Source: an uncultured Luminiphilus sp. (GTDB taxonomy: Bacteria > Pseudomonadota > Gammaproteobacteria > Pseudomonadales > Halieaceae). From it: a stretch of DNA of 58,270 nucleotides. The stretch's first letter is position 1. Each line of letters opens with the position of its first letter. The translations under genes were made by a program, and so were the position numbers. The notes under the pieces were generated by a model that ran no database searches, had not been told where the DNA came from, and worked only from the letters and a program-made list of their open reading frames with translations. Below are positions 26,636 to 35,056 of the stretch, piece after piece. Location of the stretch: positions 1-58,270 of the forward strand of contig CALKNZ010000015.1 of the NCBI GenBank assembly GCA_938091995.1, in the 5' to 3' direction.

Positions 26636-26847
26636 TCAGAAGGCTCATCGGGCCAGCCCCTCAGAGCCCCCCAAACCACTAGTGCAGACAGCACTATCGC
26701 CGCGATAAGTGTCACCCACACCCAGCCCGGTACCAGCCACGTTTGCCAACCAAAATCATTTTCGGGCCAATACCAAGGAATGCCCGATAAAACGGTCAGG
26801 AGCACCAGGGCCGACCAGCGTCCTCTGTATTTGAGGTGTTGTGTCAT
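26632..26847 (-). CDS. Small two-TM protein, putative symporter partner
   Basis: A 71-residue protein with two hydrophobic segments (about residues 12-28 and 38-60), rich in Trp. Its stop overlaps the possible GTG start of the symporter, a strong sign of co-translation. Several SSS carriers (for example PanF and MctP) have a tiny membrane protein encoded just upstream (YhdT/DUF997, DUF3311), and this gene fits that pattern by size, topology and position. Sequence assignment to either family is not certain. Confidence 0.7.
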   Translation of the reverse strand: MTQHLKYRGRWSALVLLTVLSGIPWYWPENDFGWQTWLVPGWVWVTLIAAIVLSALVVWGALRGWPDEPSE

Positions 26848-26893
26848 AGCTGTGTGGCCTATCTCTGACGGTGTTTGAGGCTGATATCCGGCG

Positions 26894-27346
26894 TTAATCT
26901 ATGGCATGAGTATCGATAGCGCCGGATTTACTCGAACGATGAAAGCGTTCGGAGGCCCAGCTCAACACGCCATAGCCCACCGCGAGCAGTAGCACAGCAC
27001 CCGCCTCAAATACCAGCTGAGTGGGTTCAAACTCTTTTCCCTGCAAGATAATCAATCGCGTTATACCTGTAATCGCGATAAGCACAGGCAGCGTGACCGG
27101 CACGCTGTGCGTCGCGTAGTAAGCACACGCCATGCCGACGACCTCTAGATAAATAAATAACAACAGGAGATCGGCTAGGCGAACGCTACCTTCGTTGGAA
27201 AATTCGATAATCTCCATAGCGACTGCCACCATCGCTAGAACACCTATTAGCACCAAAACTAACCGCTCACCGATACTGAAAAGGTCCAGTACGACACGAT
27301 CGAAACGCGCTAAGAAACGCTCCTGGTGTGGGTCTTGTTTGCTCAT
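26894..27346 (-). CDS. PsiE-like phosphate-starvation-inducible membrane protein
   Basis: A 150-residue protein with four likely membrane helices between residues 22 and 130. The core LLLLFIYLEVVGMACAYYA, followed by VPVTLPVLIAITGITRLI, fits the PsiE family, whose E. coli member is induced by phosphate limitation and whose role is unknown. GGGAGA lies 8 bases upstream of the ATG. It is the first gene of the group that ends with the symporter; 46 bp separate it from the small membrane protein. Confidence 0.83.
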   Translation of the reverse strand: MSKQDPHQERFLARFDRVVLDLFSIGERLVLVLIGVLAMVAVAMEIIEFSNEGSVRLADLLLLFIYLEVVGMACAYYATHSVPVTLPVLIAITGITRLIILQGKEFEPTQLVFEAGAVLLLAVGYGVLSWASERFHRSSKSGAIDTHAID

Positions 27347-27470
27347 GCTGGTCTCCCTAAATGACTTAAGGGCCTGTCGATGGCCGCAGTGTTTACGAAC
27401 TTCTGTTTTACCACACTACGCGACCCCTGAAAGAGAGGATTACCTGCCGGCCTAGCTTTATTCATGGCCG

Positions 27471-28658
27471 TTAGTTATCACTCGACACCGTTTCTTTGGC
27501 AAATGCACCCGCTCCCTTAGCGCTAAGGCCCCCATAGATAAAGCGTCTTACCACCAGCGGATACAATAACCACCGCACAAACCACCGAGGTAAAACCCGA
27601 GATTTTCCACTGGGACTGTGCAGTCTTAATCCCTCGGTTTGCGGCCCTAAGATCGATCCCCAGCGATAGGCAGGCGGCCTAAATCGCGCGGGTAACGGGC
27701 GCTGATTTATTCTCGCGAGAAGGTTTCGACACAAGACCTTATAGGCCCAATTGCGCGCTGAGCAACGCAGTGGGTCCGTCGCTGCGACATCGCCAATAGC
27801 AAAGATGCGAACATAGCCCTCTACGTTCAAACAAGTATCGGTTCGCACAAAGCCCGCGGCATCCAACATATCTTTGGGTAAAAAATCAGTATGGGGCTTT
27901 AGTCTGCCTGCTGCCCAAATAATCAGGTCAGCTCGATAATTTGGGTGATCACCCTCAAATTCGAGACACCCATGGGTCCAATCAGATGTCGTTAGATCAT
28001 CGCCTAAAACTGCCCGATGACCTGCCTTGAGGGTGACCCCCTCTTTGGCCAGAAGCTCGCGGTGGTAGCGCCTGGTACTGTCGGGATAGCCAGGAAGCAG
28101 CTGCTGGCCAGGGAAAAACAAGGTCACTGCTTTGCTGGGATACACGCGCTTTAAATTAAACGCCGAACTGATCCCTGAAGGGCCACCACCCACGACGGCA
28201 ATCGATCTCGCTGCCGTGACGGCTGCGTGCTGTGATGCTAATCGAGACTCGGTAACTCGGCGAGTATCGAGTCGATCGTCCCGCCAAAAACCATTGCTTA
28301 CCCCCGAGGCTATCACCAAATAATCCCAGTGAACGCGCCTGCTTTCGCCACTGGCAAGCTCTAATGCGGCGGTTCGCGCGATAGGATCGACTCCTATGGC
28401 CTTGCCGTGAATAATCTCAACCTTCTTGAGACGTTGATAATAATCCAGTGGGATTAGGTAATTGCGACGCCACTCAGCGGGTTTAGTAAGCCGCAGCCCC
28501 AGCTCCTGGCCACTTATCATCATGGCCTTGGTGGTGACCCCAATGACACGGCAGTGCCTAGATAAATGGCCGGCCGTCAATACCCCGGTGTCACCCAGCC
28601 CCAATATGAGCACTGTCGGCAGCGTATTTGAATCTGAAGTAGCAGAGCCATGAACCAT
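27471..28658 (-). CDS. FAD/NAD(P)-dependent oxidoreductase (NDH-2/AIF-like)
   Basis: A 395-residue two-dinucleotide-fold flavoprotein. The first fold shows LILGLGDTGVLTAGHL (residues 17-32; a GxGxxG variant), the second IAVVGGGPSGISSAF (about 152), and FAD-binding IFAIGDVAAT lies near 290. It resembles type II NADH dehydrogenases and AIF/FSP1-like quinone reductases, so the electron acceptor may be a quinone or carrier protein. AGGTGGAG overlaps the TAG stop of the bciA-like gene and precedes this ATG by 11 bases, so translation is coupled. That pairing suggests it supplies or takes electrons for a related reaction; this is inference. Confidence 0.82.
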   Translation of the reverse strand: MVHGSATSDSNTLPTVLILGLGDTGVLTAGHLSRHCRVIGVTTKAMMISGQELGLRLTKPAEWRRNYLIPLDYYQRLKKVEIIHGKAIGVDPIARTAALELASGESRRVHWDYLVIASGVSNGFWRDDRLDTRRVTESRLASQHAAVTAARSIAVVGGGPSGISSAFNLKRVYPSKAVTLFFPGQQLLPGYPDSTRRYHRELLAKEGVTLKAGHRAVLGDDLTTSDWTHGCLEFEGDHPNYRADLIIWAAGRLKPHTDFLPKDMLDAAGFVRTDTCLNVEGYVRIFAIGDVAATDPLRCSARNWAYKVLCRNLLARINQRPLPARFRPPAYRWGSILGPQTEGLRLHSPSGKSRVLPRWFVRWLLYPLVVRRFIYGGLSAKGAGAFAKETVSSDN

Positions 28659-28674
28659 AAAGTCAGAACTCCAC

Positions 28675-29628
28675 CTAAAACAATTTATGCTCGCCGAGGT
28701 CGCTGATGACGTCGCCGCGAATAATCTGTTGGTAACATTCAGACAGTGTTTTTGATCCGCTCTCTGGGGTTAATGCTTCGGAGTAGGCACCAGATTCCTC
28801 GGACCAAACCAGCATAGATTCGGTCGCATAGAAATGTGCAATACGCAGGAACTCCGCCTGATCTCGGGCTCGCTGAAACACAATGCCAAAGGGTGTGAGA
28901 AAGGCTGCGGCAAGAAGAAATAAGCGAGGTGGAAGAGAACGGGTTTGTACTGGCCGCTGCAGTATCTGACCCAGAAGCTGCGCTTGGCCCAAGGGCGTAA
29001 TCGCAGGGCCGGGACCACCGATAGGCAAGATGGCGCCGATTGCCAATGAATTAGTCAGCTGTTCGACCATGTAAGCCGCAAGGTCCTGTTCAGCTATCGG
29101 TTTGCAGGCTGTTAAAGTGCCATTACCAAAGACAAAAAAAGGCTTGCCCTGCTGTAAACGCGCAACCTGCCCCGACAGCGATTTAAAAAATGCTGTCGGT
29201 CTAACGATGGTCCAGGGCAGATTAGACTCGCGGAGCTTCGCTTCAAATCTTAACTTCTCTTTCTGGAAGGCCAAACGAGGCTTTTGCACACAAATCGCCG
29301 AAAGGAGTAGGAACCGACGCACGCGCCACTGGGATGCTGCCGCCAGAAGTCGATTGTTCGCCTCGTACTCAACAAGCCTAGCGTCGCGAATACCTCCAGA
29401 GCGACTGGCCAAACATGAAATAACGAAGTCGCAAGGCTGAATATCCTGTAAACACTGCCCCGACTCTGTTAATTCGCCATAAACACATTCGAGATTAGGG
29501 TGGGACAGTGTCCACTGTGCGCTTGTCCTTAGTTGCGCAACCACACGGTAGTCTTGCAGCAATAAAGCTTCGACAACATGACGACCTATATAGCCACTCG
29601 CACCCGCGACCAGTACTCGATGGGTCAC
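28675..29628 (-). CDS. bciA: BciA-like divinyl chlorophyllide 8-vinyl-reductase homologue
   Basis: A 317-residue atypical short-chain dehydrogenase. The NADPH fold is VAGASGYIGRHVVE (Gly9, Gly12, Gly15). The stretches SCLASRSGGIRDA, LLSAICVQKPRLAFQ, IVRPTAFFKSLSGQV, CKPIAEQDLAAY, LPIGGPGPAITPLGQ and YATESMLVWSEESG follow, block by block, the plant/bacterial DVR-BciA family, which reduces the 8-vinyl group of divinyl (proto)chlorophyllide with NADPH. The C-terminal GEHKLF also fits. GTG start with AAGGGG about 7 bases upstream. No other bacteriochlorophyll gene is in the window; in many aerobic phototrophs bciA lies outside the photosynthesis cluster. A relative recruited to another substrate is possible. 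Confidence 0.85.
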   Translation of the reverse strand: MTHRVLVAGASGYIGRHVVEALLLQDYRVVAQLRTSAQWTLSHPNLECVYGELTESGQCLQDIQPCDFVISCLASRSGGIRDARLVEYEANNRLLAAASQWRVRRFLLLSAICVQKPRLAFQKEKLRFEAKLRESNLPWTIVRPTAFFKSLSGQVARLQQGKPFFVFGNGTLTACKPIAEQDLAAYMVEQLTNSLAIGAILPIGGPGPAITPLGQAQLLGQILQRPVQTRSLPPRLFLLAAAFLTPFGIVFQRARDQAEFLRIAHFYATESMLVWSEESGAYSEALTPESGSKTLSECYQQIIRGDVISDLGEHKLF

Positions 29629-29937
29629 CGTTACACCCCTTTGCTTCAGTTAAAAAGCGATACCCTTCTAAAATTGCCGTATTCGCTCAGGGGAGTATGA
29701 CCTGCCAGGACCGACACGTCATGACCTGTTAGCGAACAGCCGCAACCCCAACCCTCGACCTTTGATAAAGCCGACAAAGCTTCTATCTAAGTGACGGTTT
29801 TTTCGGGGGCTCTAAAATCTTGCGCCCGACGTTGGGCTTCCTGTGAAGCCCCTAAAGCTTCTCCCTAAAACTGACACTGCAAATACCAAATGTCGACAGC
29901 TGTCAGTCATGAAGACAAGAATCGTAGTCCTTCGAAA
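29629..29937. other. Intergenic region upstream of bciA-like gene
   Basis: About 310 bp without a gene. It contains a hairpin with arms GGGCTTC (29834-29840) and GAAGCCC (29845-29851) lacking a T-run, which may be a weak terminator for the GPH gene. It also holds a 10-bp palindrome GACAGCTGTC (29895-29904). The bciA-like operon promoter should lie near its left end. Confidence 0.45.
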
Positions 29938-31362
29938 CTAGCGATCGGCGAGGACTCGCAGGTGCTCCTCATGCTGTCCTCGATCGATACGGTAAAAGCC
30001 AATAGCAACCAACATAATGATCCACAGGAAGTACTGGCATGGCACTAATAAAGCACCCAAATTCCAAACCGTTTCGGCAGGGACTTCACTGGGCGCGACG
30101 CCACTGGGAAAGGCCACCACCTGTAAAAGCATGCCGGCGATAAAAGTACCGATACCCTGATTTGTTTTCTTGATAAAGGTTATGGCCGCAAAAAATATCC
30201 CCTCATTGCGGCGCCCGGTTCTAACCTCTGCTTGCTCTACCAAATCGGCAACCATAGACGCCAATATGGCCTGCATGGCAATAATCATCCCAAGATCGAT
30301 GGTCTGCAGCGTCAGCAACATAGGAAATAATATAGGGTCACCATTATCGGGCAACCATCCTAATAGCCTTAAAACAACAGCGGCGGGCTGCAATAGAAAG
30401 GCAATGACCCCCAGTGAGATCACCGCACGACGTTTTCCCAACCAACGGGAAACGCGAGGGGCCACCAACAAGCCGAGTGTTGCTGAAACAATCACCATCG
30501 CCGTCCAGTAAAAAATTTGAACAGAAGTAAACTCCCAAAAATACGTCAGCATCAAAAACGTCAGGGCCGCCGTTAAGCCCCCGGCGGCAGCACTCGCCAT
30601 TCCTGAAATAAACAGCGCGAGAAAGCTCCGGTCTTTTAATAACTCAAATATTTCCGCAAATATGGTCCTTAAACGCTTAGTCGGCCGTGCCGGAAAGTCA
30701 GTAATGCGAACATGGCTTTGAGTACCCAGAGCCGATAACAAAATAATCACGAACATGAGCGCGCCGGCAATCAGCCCGTAGGTTTCATAGCCTTCACGGT
30801 TGAGCGTGCCTGTGGAATAACTTTCATTCGGAACCAAAAGAAAGCCGAACATAAAAACCGCCAACAGTGCTCCGCCAGCCCAACCAAAAAAATGTCGCCA
30901 AGCCTGCACCGTGGTGCGTTCGTCATAGTCTTGTGTGAGCTCGGGCATCAGCGCCGAGCTCGGCGTTTCGAAGAATGTAATCAGCGTGCGAATCAAAATG
31001 GCAAAAGCGAGTAGATAAAAGAACAGGCCCTGATTGCTTAACTCTGGGGGCTGCCACAATAAAAAATAACAAAGCGCAACGGGCACAGCACTGGCATACA
31101 TAAAGGGATGGCGACGGCCCCACCGCGAACGGGTGTTATCCGACCAATAGCCGACCACAGGGTCACTGATAGCATCTACTAGGAGTGCGATTAGTAAGGC
31201 CGTACCCGCTAAGGCTGGCTCTAAGCCAACCACAGTTCCATAAAACAAAAGTAAAAAGTAGGCGAAGCCATTATCTTTGATGCCATAAGCCGCAGAACCC
31301 AGACCGTAGGCGAGCTTAACCCTGAGCGGCAATTTTAAGGAGGCGACACCCGATTCAGTCAA
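29938..31362 (-). CDS. GPH-family (MelB-like) cation symporter
   Basis: A 474-residue 12-TM carrier of the glycoside-pentoside-hexuronide:cation symporter family. The diagnostic segment after TM2, DAISDPVVGYWSDNTRSRW followed by GRRHPFM, is clear. The N-terminal KLAYGLGSAAYGIKDNGFAY is also typical. Marine relatives transport sugars, but also other substrates. Only a TTG start at 31362 fits the full N-terminus; there is no ATG before the first helix and no strong ribosome site, so expression may be low. No glycosidase is adjacent, so the substrate is open. Confidence 0.85.
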   Translation of the reverse strand: MTESGVASLKLPLRVKLAYGLGSAAYGIKDNGFAYFLLLFYGTVVGLEPALAGTALLIALLVDAISDPVVGYWSDNTRSRWGRRHPFMYASAVPVALCYFLLWQPPELSNQGLFFYLLAFAILIRTLITFFETPSSALMPELTQDYDERTTVQAWRHFFGWAGGALLAVFMFGFLLVPNESYSTGTLNREGYETYGLIAGALMFVIILLSALGTQSHVRITDFPARPTKRLRTIFAEIFELLKDRSFLALFISGMASAAAGGLTAALTFLMLTYFWEFTSVQIFYWTAMVIVSATLGLLVAPRVSRWLGKRRAVISLGVIAFLLQPAAVVLRLLGWLPDNGDPILFPMLLTLQTIDLGMIIAMQAILASMVADLVEQAEVRTGRRNEGIFFAAITFIKKTNQGIGTFIAGMLLQVVAFPSGVAPSEVPAETVWNLGALLVPCQYFLWIIMLVAIGFYRIDRGQHEEHLRVLADR

Positions 31363-31527
31363 AATTGAATGTCCAAATTAAAGCGCACAACAGTCACCTG
31401 CCGCCTATTGAAACGCGGACAAATGGCAATGAACAGTTTGAGCGACGACATCACGGCCTAACCTCTTTTTATTATTTTTAATCAGCCACGACTAGCTAAA
31501 TGAGGCACTTTCTTGGTGCTGAACAGC

Positions 31528-32160
31528 TTAGACCATAAACAAAGTTTTCACAGCGTCTCGCCCTCGATACCTTTCATCCCACTGCCGCAAGGCCTGTCGC
31601 TCACCGACAAGGTCGGTCTCGGTAAAGCGCATGAACTGGAGGAATGCCCCAAGAGTGCAGTCACTGACCCCAGGCTTAGCGCCCTCTAGAAACTGGCGAC
31701 CATCCTGTAAAAGCTGCTCGACGTAATCAAATCCAGGCTGAATCTGTTGGGCCAGCGCCTGTGCTTTTTCTGGGTCGGGAGGAAGACCTAGAGGTGATTT
31801 CTGGCAATGCACATATTGCCCCATAGGCAGGGCTATACGCATTTCAATAATGCGTTCTAAATTGCGCGCTACGGCCTTTTCTTCGGGTTCGCTAGGCAGC
31901 AAACTAGGCCCGAGGATAGCGCTCTCTAGATATTCAATAATGACCAAAGATTCAGTGATAAATCGACCTGAATTAAGCTCCAACACGGGTAGTGTTCCCC
32001 AAGAATTTCTCGCCAGATGCTCGGGTTCACGGTGCCGACCTTTTAGGGTATTGACGGTAATGGGTTCAATATCAAGGTCACAGCCAAGGGCTTTGCGTTC
32101 GGCAATGTAGAGCGTTACACGCATGGGGTTGGGTGCCAGCGGCACGGTATAAAGCTTCAT
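31528..32160 (-). CDS. Glutathione S-transferase
   Basis: A 210-residue cytosolic GST. The thioredoxin-like N-terminal domain shows the cis-Pro motif GTLPVLEL, then ITESLVIIEYLE with the conserved Glu-Ser that binds the gamma-glutamyl group. The helical C-terminal domain runs from about residue 90 and has the capping motif VSDCTLGAFL. It may detoxify electrophiles or assist a catabolic step. It sits between the GPH carrier and the molybdenum hydroxylase genes on the same strand, with gaps of 165 and 62 bp; a functional link to the hydroxylase is plausible but not shown. Confidence 0.87.
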   Translation of the reverse strand: MKLYTVPLAPNPMRVTLYIAERKALGCDLDIEPITVNTLKGRHREPEHLARNSWGTLPVLELNSGRFITESLVIIEYLESAILGPSLLPSEPEEKAVARNLERIIEMRIALPMGQYVHCQKSPLGLPPDPEKAQALAQQIQPGFDYVEQLLQDGRQFLEGAKPGVSDCTLGAFLQFMRFTETDLVGERQALRQWDERYRGRDAVKTLFMV

Positions 32161-32222
32161 AGAGAACTCGCTGTCATCATCATGTTAAGGATCTTCTAAG
32201 GGCCGGAAAAAATTCCCCCATT

Positions 32223-34436
32223 TCACACCACCTGAAAGCCCGCACGACTGATAGGCAGGCTGCGAATACGCTCCCCGCAAGCGGCATAAACAGCATTGCA
32301 AATAGCGGGTGCGACGGGCGGCAAAGCTGGCTCCCCCGCACCTGATGGCGGGTAATCTGATGCCAAGAACTCAACATTTATCTTGGGGCTCTGGGGTAGC
32401 CGCAGTAATGGGTATTGGTGAAAATTAGTCTGCTCTATCGCTCCTGAGCGAATACTGATGCGCTGGTCTGCTAGCGCGCTGACTCCGTCGACGACGCTGC
32501 CTTGAAACTGATTCTCTGCACCGCTGAGATTCACAATCTGACCCAGGTCAGCGGCAACCCAAACCTCGTGTACAGTCACCTGCTTATCGGCATTGACAGA
32601 AACCTCAGCGACCTCCGCTACATGTCCTGCATGACTGAAAAAGAAGCCCAATCCCAAGCCGCGGCCTTCGGGCAACCCTCGACCCCAACCCGCGGCTCGA
32701 GTCACCGCCGCAATGACTTCGCGCGCTCGAACCGTATTCAGGCTTGCAAGGTCATCGGGTTTAAACCATTTATCCTCACCCAGCGCTGCCATCAAAAACT
32801 CCCGGTGCTCTTGACCAGCAGCTTCTGCCAACTCATGAAGAAAGCTTTGTTCGGCAAAGGCATACACATTGGATATGGGTGCACGCCAAGCCCCTGTCGG
32901 TGTTTTTGAAGCTAACATAGTCTGTGAAATATGGACGTTAGGAATCACATCGTCAGGAAAGTTATAACCGCGATAGCCCGCGCCGTAGTTGGCTTCCTCG
33001 CCATCAGATGACACAGACACCACATGATTTCTCCAGCCTGTGAGTTCCCCCGATTCAGACAGCGCCGCCTGTAGTCCGAAGTAAGCAGGCGATCGATAAA
33101 AGTCGAAGGCCATGTCGTCTTCACGCATCCACTGCAGCTTGACCGGTTTGCCCATGTGCTTGGAAATAACCGCAGCTTCACGAACATATTCATTAGACAG
33201 TCGCCGCCCAAAACCACCGCCACCTCGAACCTGATGCACTGTAATGGCCTCGGCCGGAAGTTCGAACAGCTTAGCCAGCGTAGCCTGGGCATACCCCGGA
33301 GTCTGACTTGAGGTCCACACCTCAACTGCTGTTGCGGTGGTATGTGCCACGCAGCTTTGGGGTTCCAGCTGGGCGTGGGAGATAAAATCTGTCGCATAAA
33401 CCGAACTGAGCACACGCTTGGCATTGGCAAACGCTGCCTCAGGATCTCCAGAATTTTTAACCTCACGCTCACCTGTCGCCCGCTCAGCGGCCTTTAACGC
33501 TTTCGCCTCAATAGCCGCGGAGTCGTCAGTAGATGCCGAACTGATATCCCATTCGACCTTCAGAGTCCTTCGTGCTTTTATTGCCGCCCAAGTGTTCGAG
33601 GCCACTATCGCGACGCCCCCCGCCACGTGGATACTTTTACTCAGATCAAAACTGGGTGGGCCCGCATCACCCGCAATGATGAATGCATCTAATATACCCG
33701 CTAAGCCTTTAACCTCGGCGAGGTTTGCGGTCTTGGGTACCCCACCGATTTGTGGGCATTTAACGTAAGTTGCGTACAACATTTCAGGTACAGAAACGTC
33801 GATACCAAAAATCGGGCGGCCGCGCACAATATCCGATGCCGCGGCATTCACGATTCGCTGCCCCAGTAAGCGGTAGTCACTTCGCGCTTTCAGTACCACC
33901 TCGCCATCGGCGGGCACCGGCTGTTCTGTGGCTGCAGCGACAAACTCGGCAAAGCTGGCGCTGCGCCCTGAAGGTGGGTGCAGCACCATAGATGGTTGGG
34001 TAGTAAGTTCAACCCGTGGAACCCCCCACTGCTGAGCCGCACTGCGTAAAATCATTTCTCGCGCGGCAGCTCCCATTTGCCGCAGTTCGTTCCAGCGGTT
34101 TCGCACCGACAATGAGCCCCCGGCAAACTGAGCGCCGAAACGATTAGCATCAATGGGCGCGAGGATGACTTCGACAGCCTTCCAGTCGGCATCGAGTTCT
34201 TCCGCTACGATCATGGGAAGTGCAGTATTTACACCTTGCCCAACATCGGGATTTGGCGCCGCAATGACGATACGACCATCATCATGAATCACCACATAGG
34301 GATTGAGTAAATTTGCGGGGGCGGATGTCTTCGCTGTCGCCACTACGGAGATACCGCCACTACCCAAGGCAAGGCCAAAGCTCGAATAGCGAATAAAATC
34401 CCGTCGTTTTAACCCGTGAACGGCACCCGTGCTCAT
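32223..34436 (-). CDS. Molybdenum hydroxylase large subunit (IorB-like), Tat-exported
   Basis: A 737-residue molybdopterin-binding subunit of the xanthine oxidase family, isoquinoline 1-oxidoreductase beta type. A twin-arginine signal (KRRDFIRYSSFGLALG) opens the protein, so the folded complex is exported to the periplasm. Cofactor-binding GQGVNTALPMIVAEELD and GGGGFGRRLSNEYVREA are visible, and the catalytic Glu lies in GAGEPALPPVAPAI near the C-terminus. These enzymes hydroxylate N-heterocycles or oxidise aldehydes with water as oxygen source. The ATG overlaps the stop of the 2Fe-2S subunit by 4 bp (ATGA). The usual cytochrome c subunit and the MoCo-insertion chaperone are not encoded here. 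Confidence 0.9.
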   Translation of the reverse strand: MSTGAVHGLKRRDFIRYSSFGLALGSGGISVVATAKTSAPANLLNPYVVIHDDGRIVIAAPNPDVGQGVNTALPMIVAEELDADWKAVEVILAPIDANRFGAQFAGGSLSVRNRWNELRQMGAAAREMILRSAAQQWGVPRVELTTQPSMVLHPPSGRSASFAEFVAAATEQPVPADGEVVLKARSDYRLLGQRIVNAAASDIVRGRPIFGIDVSVPEMLYATYVKCPQIGGVPKTANLAEVKGLAGILDAFIIAGDAGPPSFDLSKSIHVAGGVAIVASNTWAAIKARRTLKVEWDISSASTDDSAAIEAKALKAAERATGEREVKNSGDPEAAFANAKRVLSSVYATDFISHAQLEPQSCVAHTTATAVEVWTSSQTPGYAQATLAKLFELPAEAITVHQVRGGGGFGRRLSNEYVREAAVISKHMGKPVKLQWMREDDMAFDFYRSPAYFGLQAALSESGELTGWRNHVVSVSSDGEEANYGAGYRGYNFPDDVIPNVHISQTMLASKTPTGAWRAPISNVYAFAEQSFLHELAEAAGQEHREFLMAALGEDKWFKPDDLASLNTVRAREVIAAVTRAAGWGRGLPEGRGLGLGFFFSHAGHVAEVAEVSVNADKQVTVHEVWVAADLGQIVNLSGAENQFQGSVVDGVSALADQRISIRSGAIEQTNFHQYPLLRLPQSPKINVEFLASDYPPSGAGEPALPPVAPAICNAVYAACGERIRSLPISRAGFQVV

Positions 34437-34954
34437 ACTGACACCTTGCCATCGAACTGAGACTCAGTGGTGTCATGCCCGACCTCGTAAAACGACAATC
34501 CCTGTAACCGAGTTGATGCAGTCTGTATCGCGGCAACAATACGCGAGTAGGTACCGCAGCGACAGATATTACCCGCCATGGCACCCTCAATGGCTTCAGA
34601 TGACGGGTTTGGGTTGCTTTTTAACAAAGCGGCGGCACTCATGATTTGGCCCGCCTGACAATAACCGCATTGCGCAACATCATGGGCTATCCAGGCTTCT
34701 TGAACCGGGTGAAGTATATCCCCCGCGAGGCCCTCAATCGTGGTCACGGCGCGATCCTTGATGGCCCCAAGTGGCATCTGGCAAGAGCGAATAGGTACGT
34801 CGTCTAACCAAACAGTGCAAGCACCGCACTGTGCGACACCGCATCCGTATTTAGTACCCACCAACCCAACAAGGTCTCGTAGGGCCCATAGCAAAGGCAT
34901 ATCAGGATCCGCACCGGCTAACTCATGAGACTTACCATTGATACTAACTTGCAT
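34433..34954 (-). CDS. Molybdenum hydroxylase 2Fe-2S subunit (IorA-like)
   Basis: A 173-residue electron-transfer subunit with two 2Fe-2S clusters. The plant-type site has Cys in KYGCGVAQCGACTVW and the following RSCQMP; the second site has QCGYCQAGQIM and NICRCGTYSR. All eight Cys are in place. It has no signal of its own and would be exported piggyback with the Tat-bearing large subunit. It precedes that subunit with a 4-bp ATGA overlap. The C-terminus is about 20 residues longer than the minimal family size. Confidence 0.93.
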   Translation of the reverse strand: MQVSINGKSHELAGADPDMPLLWALRDLVGLVGTKYGCGVAQCGACTVWLDDVPIRSCQMPLGAIKDRAVTTIEGLAGDILHPVQEAWIAHDVAQCGYCQAGQIMSAAALLKSNPNPSSEAIEGAMAGNICRCGTYSRIVAAIQTASTRLQGLSFYEVGHDTTESQFDGKVSV

Positions 34955-35056
34955 GATCGATCTTCCTATTAATCAGCATTGCTTATTGTAGTGCCCTCGC
35001 TGGATAAAATGGGTGGCCTGTCGAGAGCGTCAAGGGTAGCAAGTGGCAAAAGCCCC

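Noticed and set aside
23419..29628. Carotenoid oxygenase and BciA-like gene as part of a photosynthesis gene cluster
   Set aside because: No crt, bch, puf or puh genes lie between or around them; the link is only distance.
29834..29851. Hairpin GGGCTTC/GAAGCCC as a terminator
   Set aside because: No T-run on either strand, so a terminator cannot be claimed.
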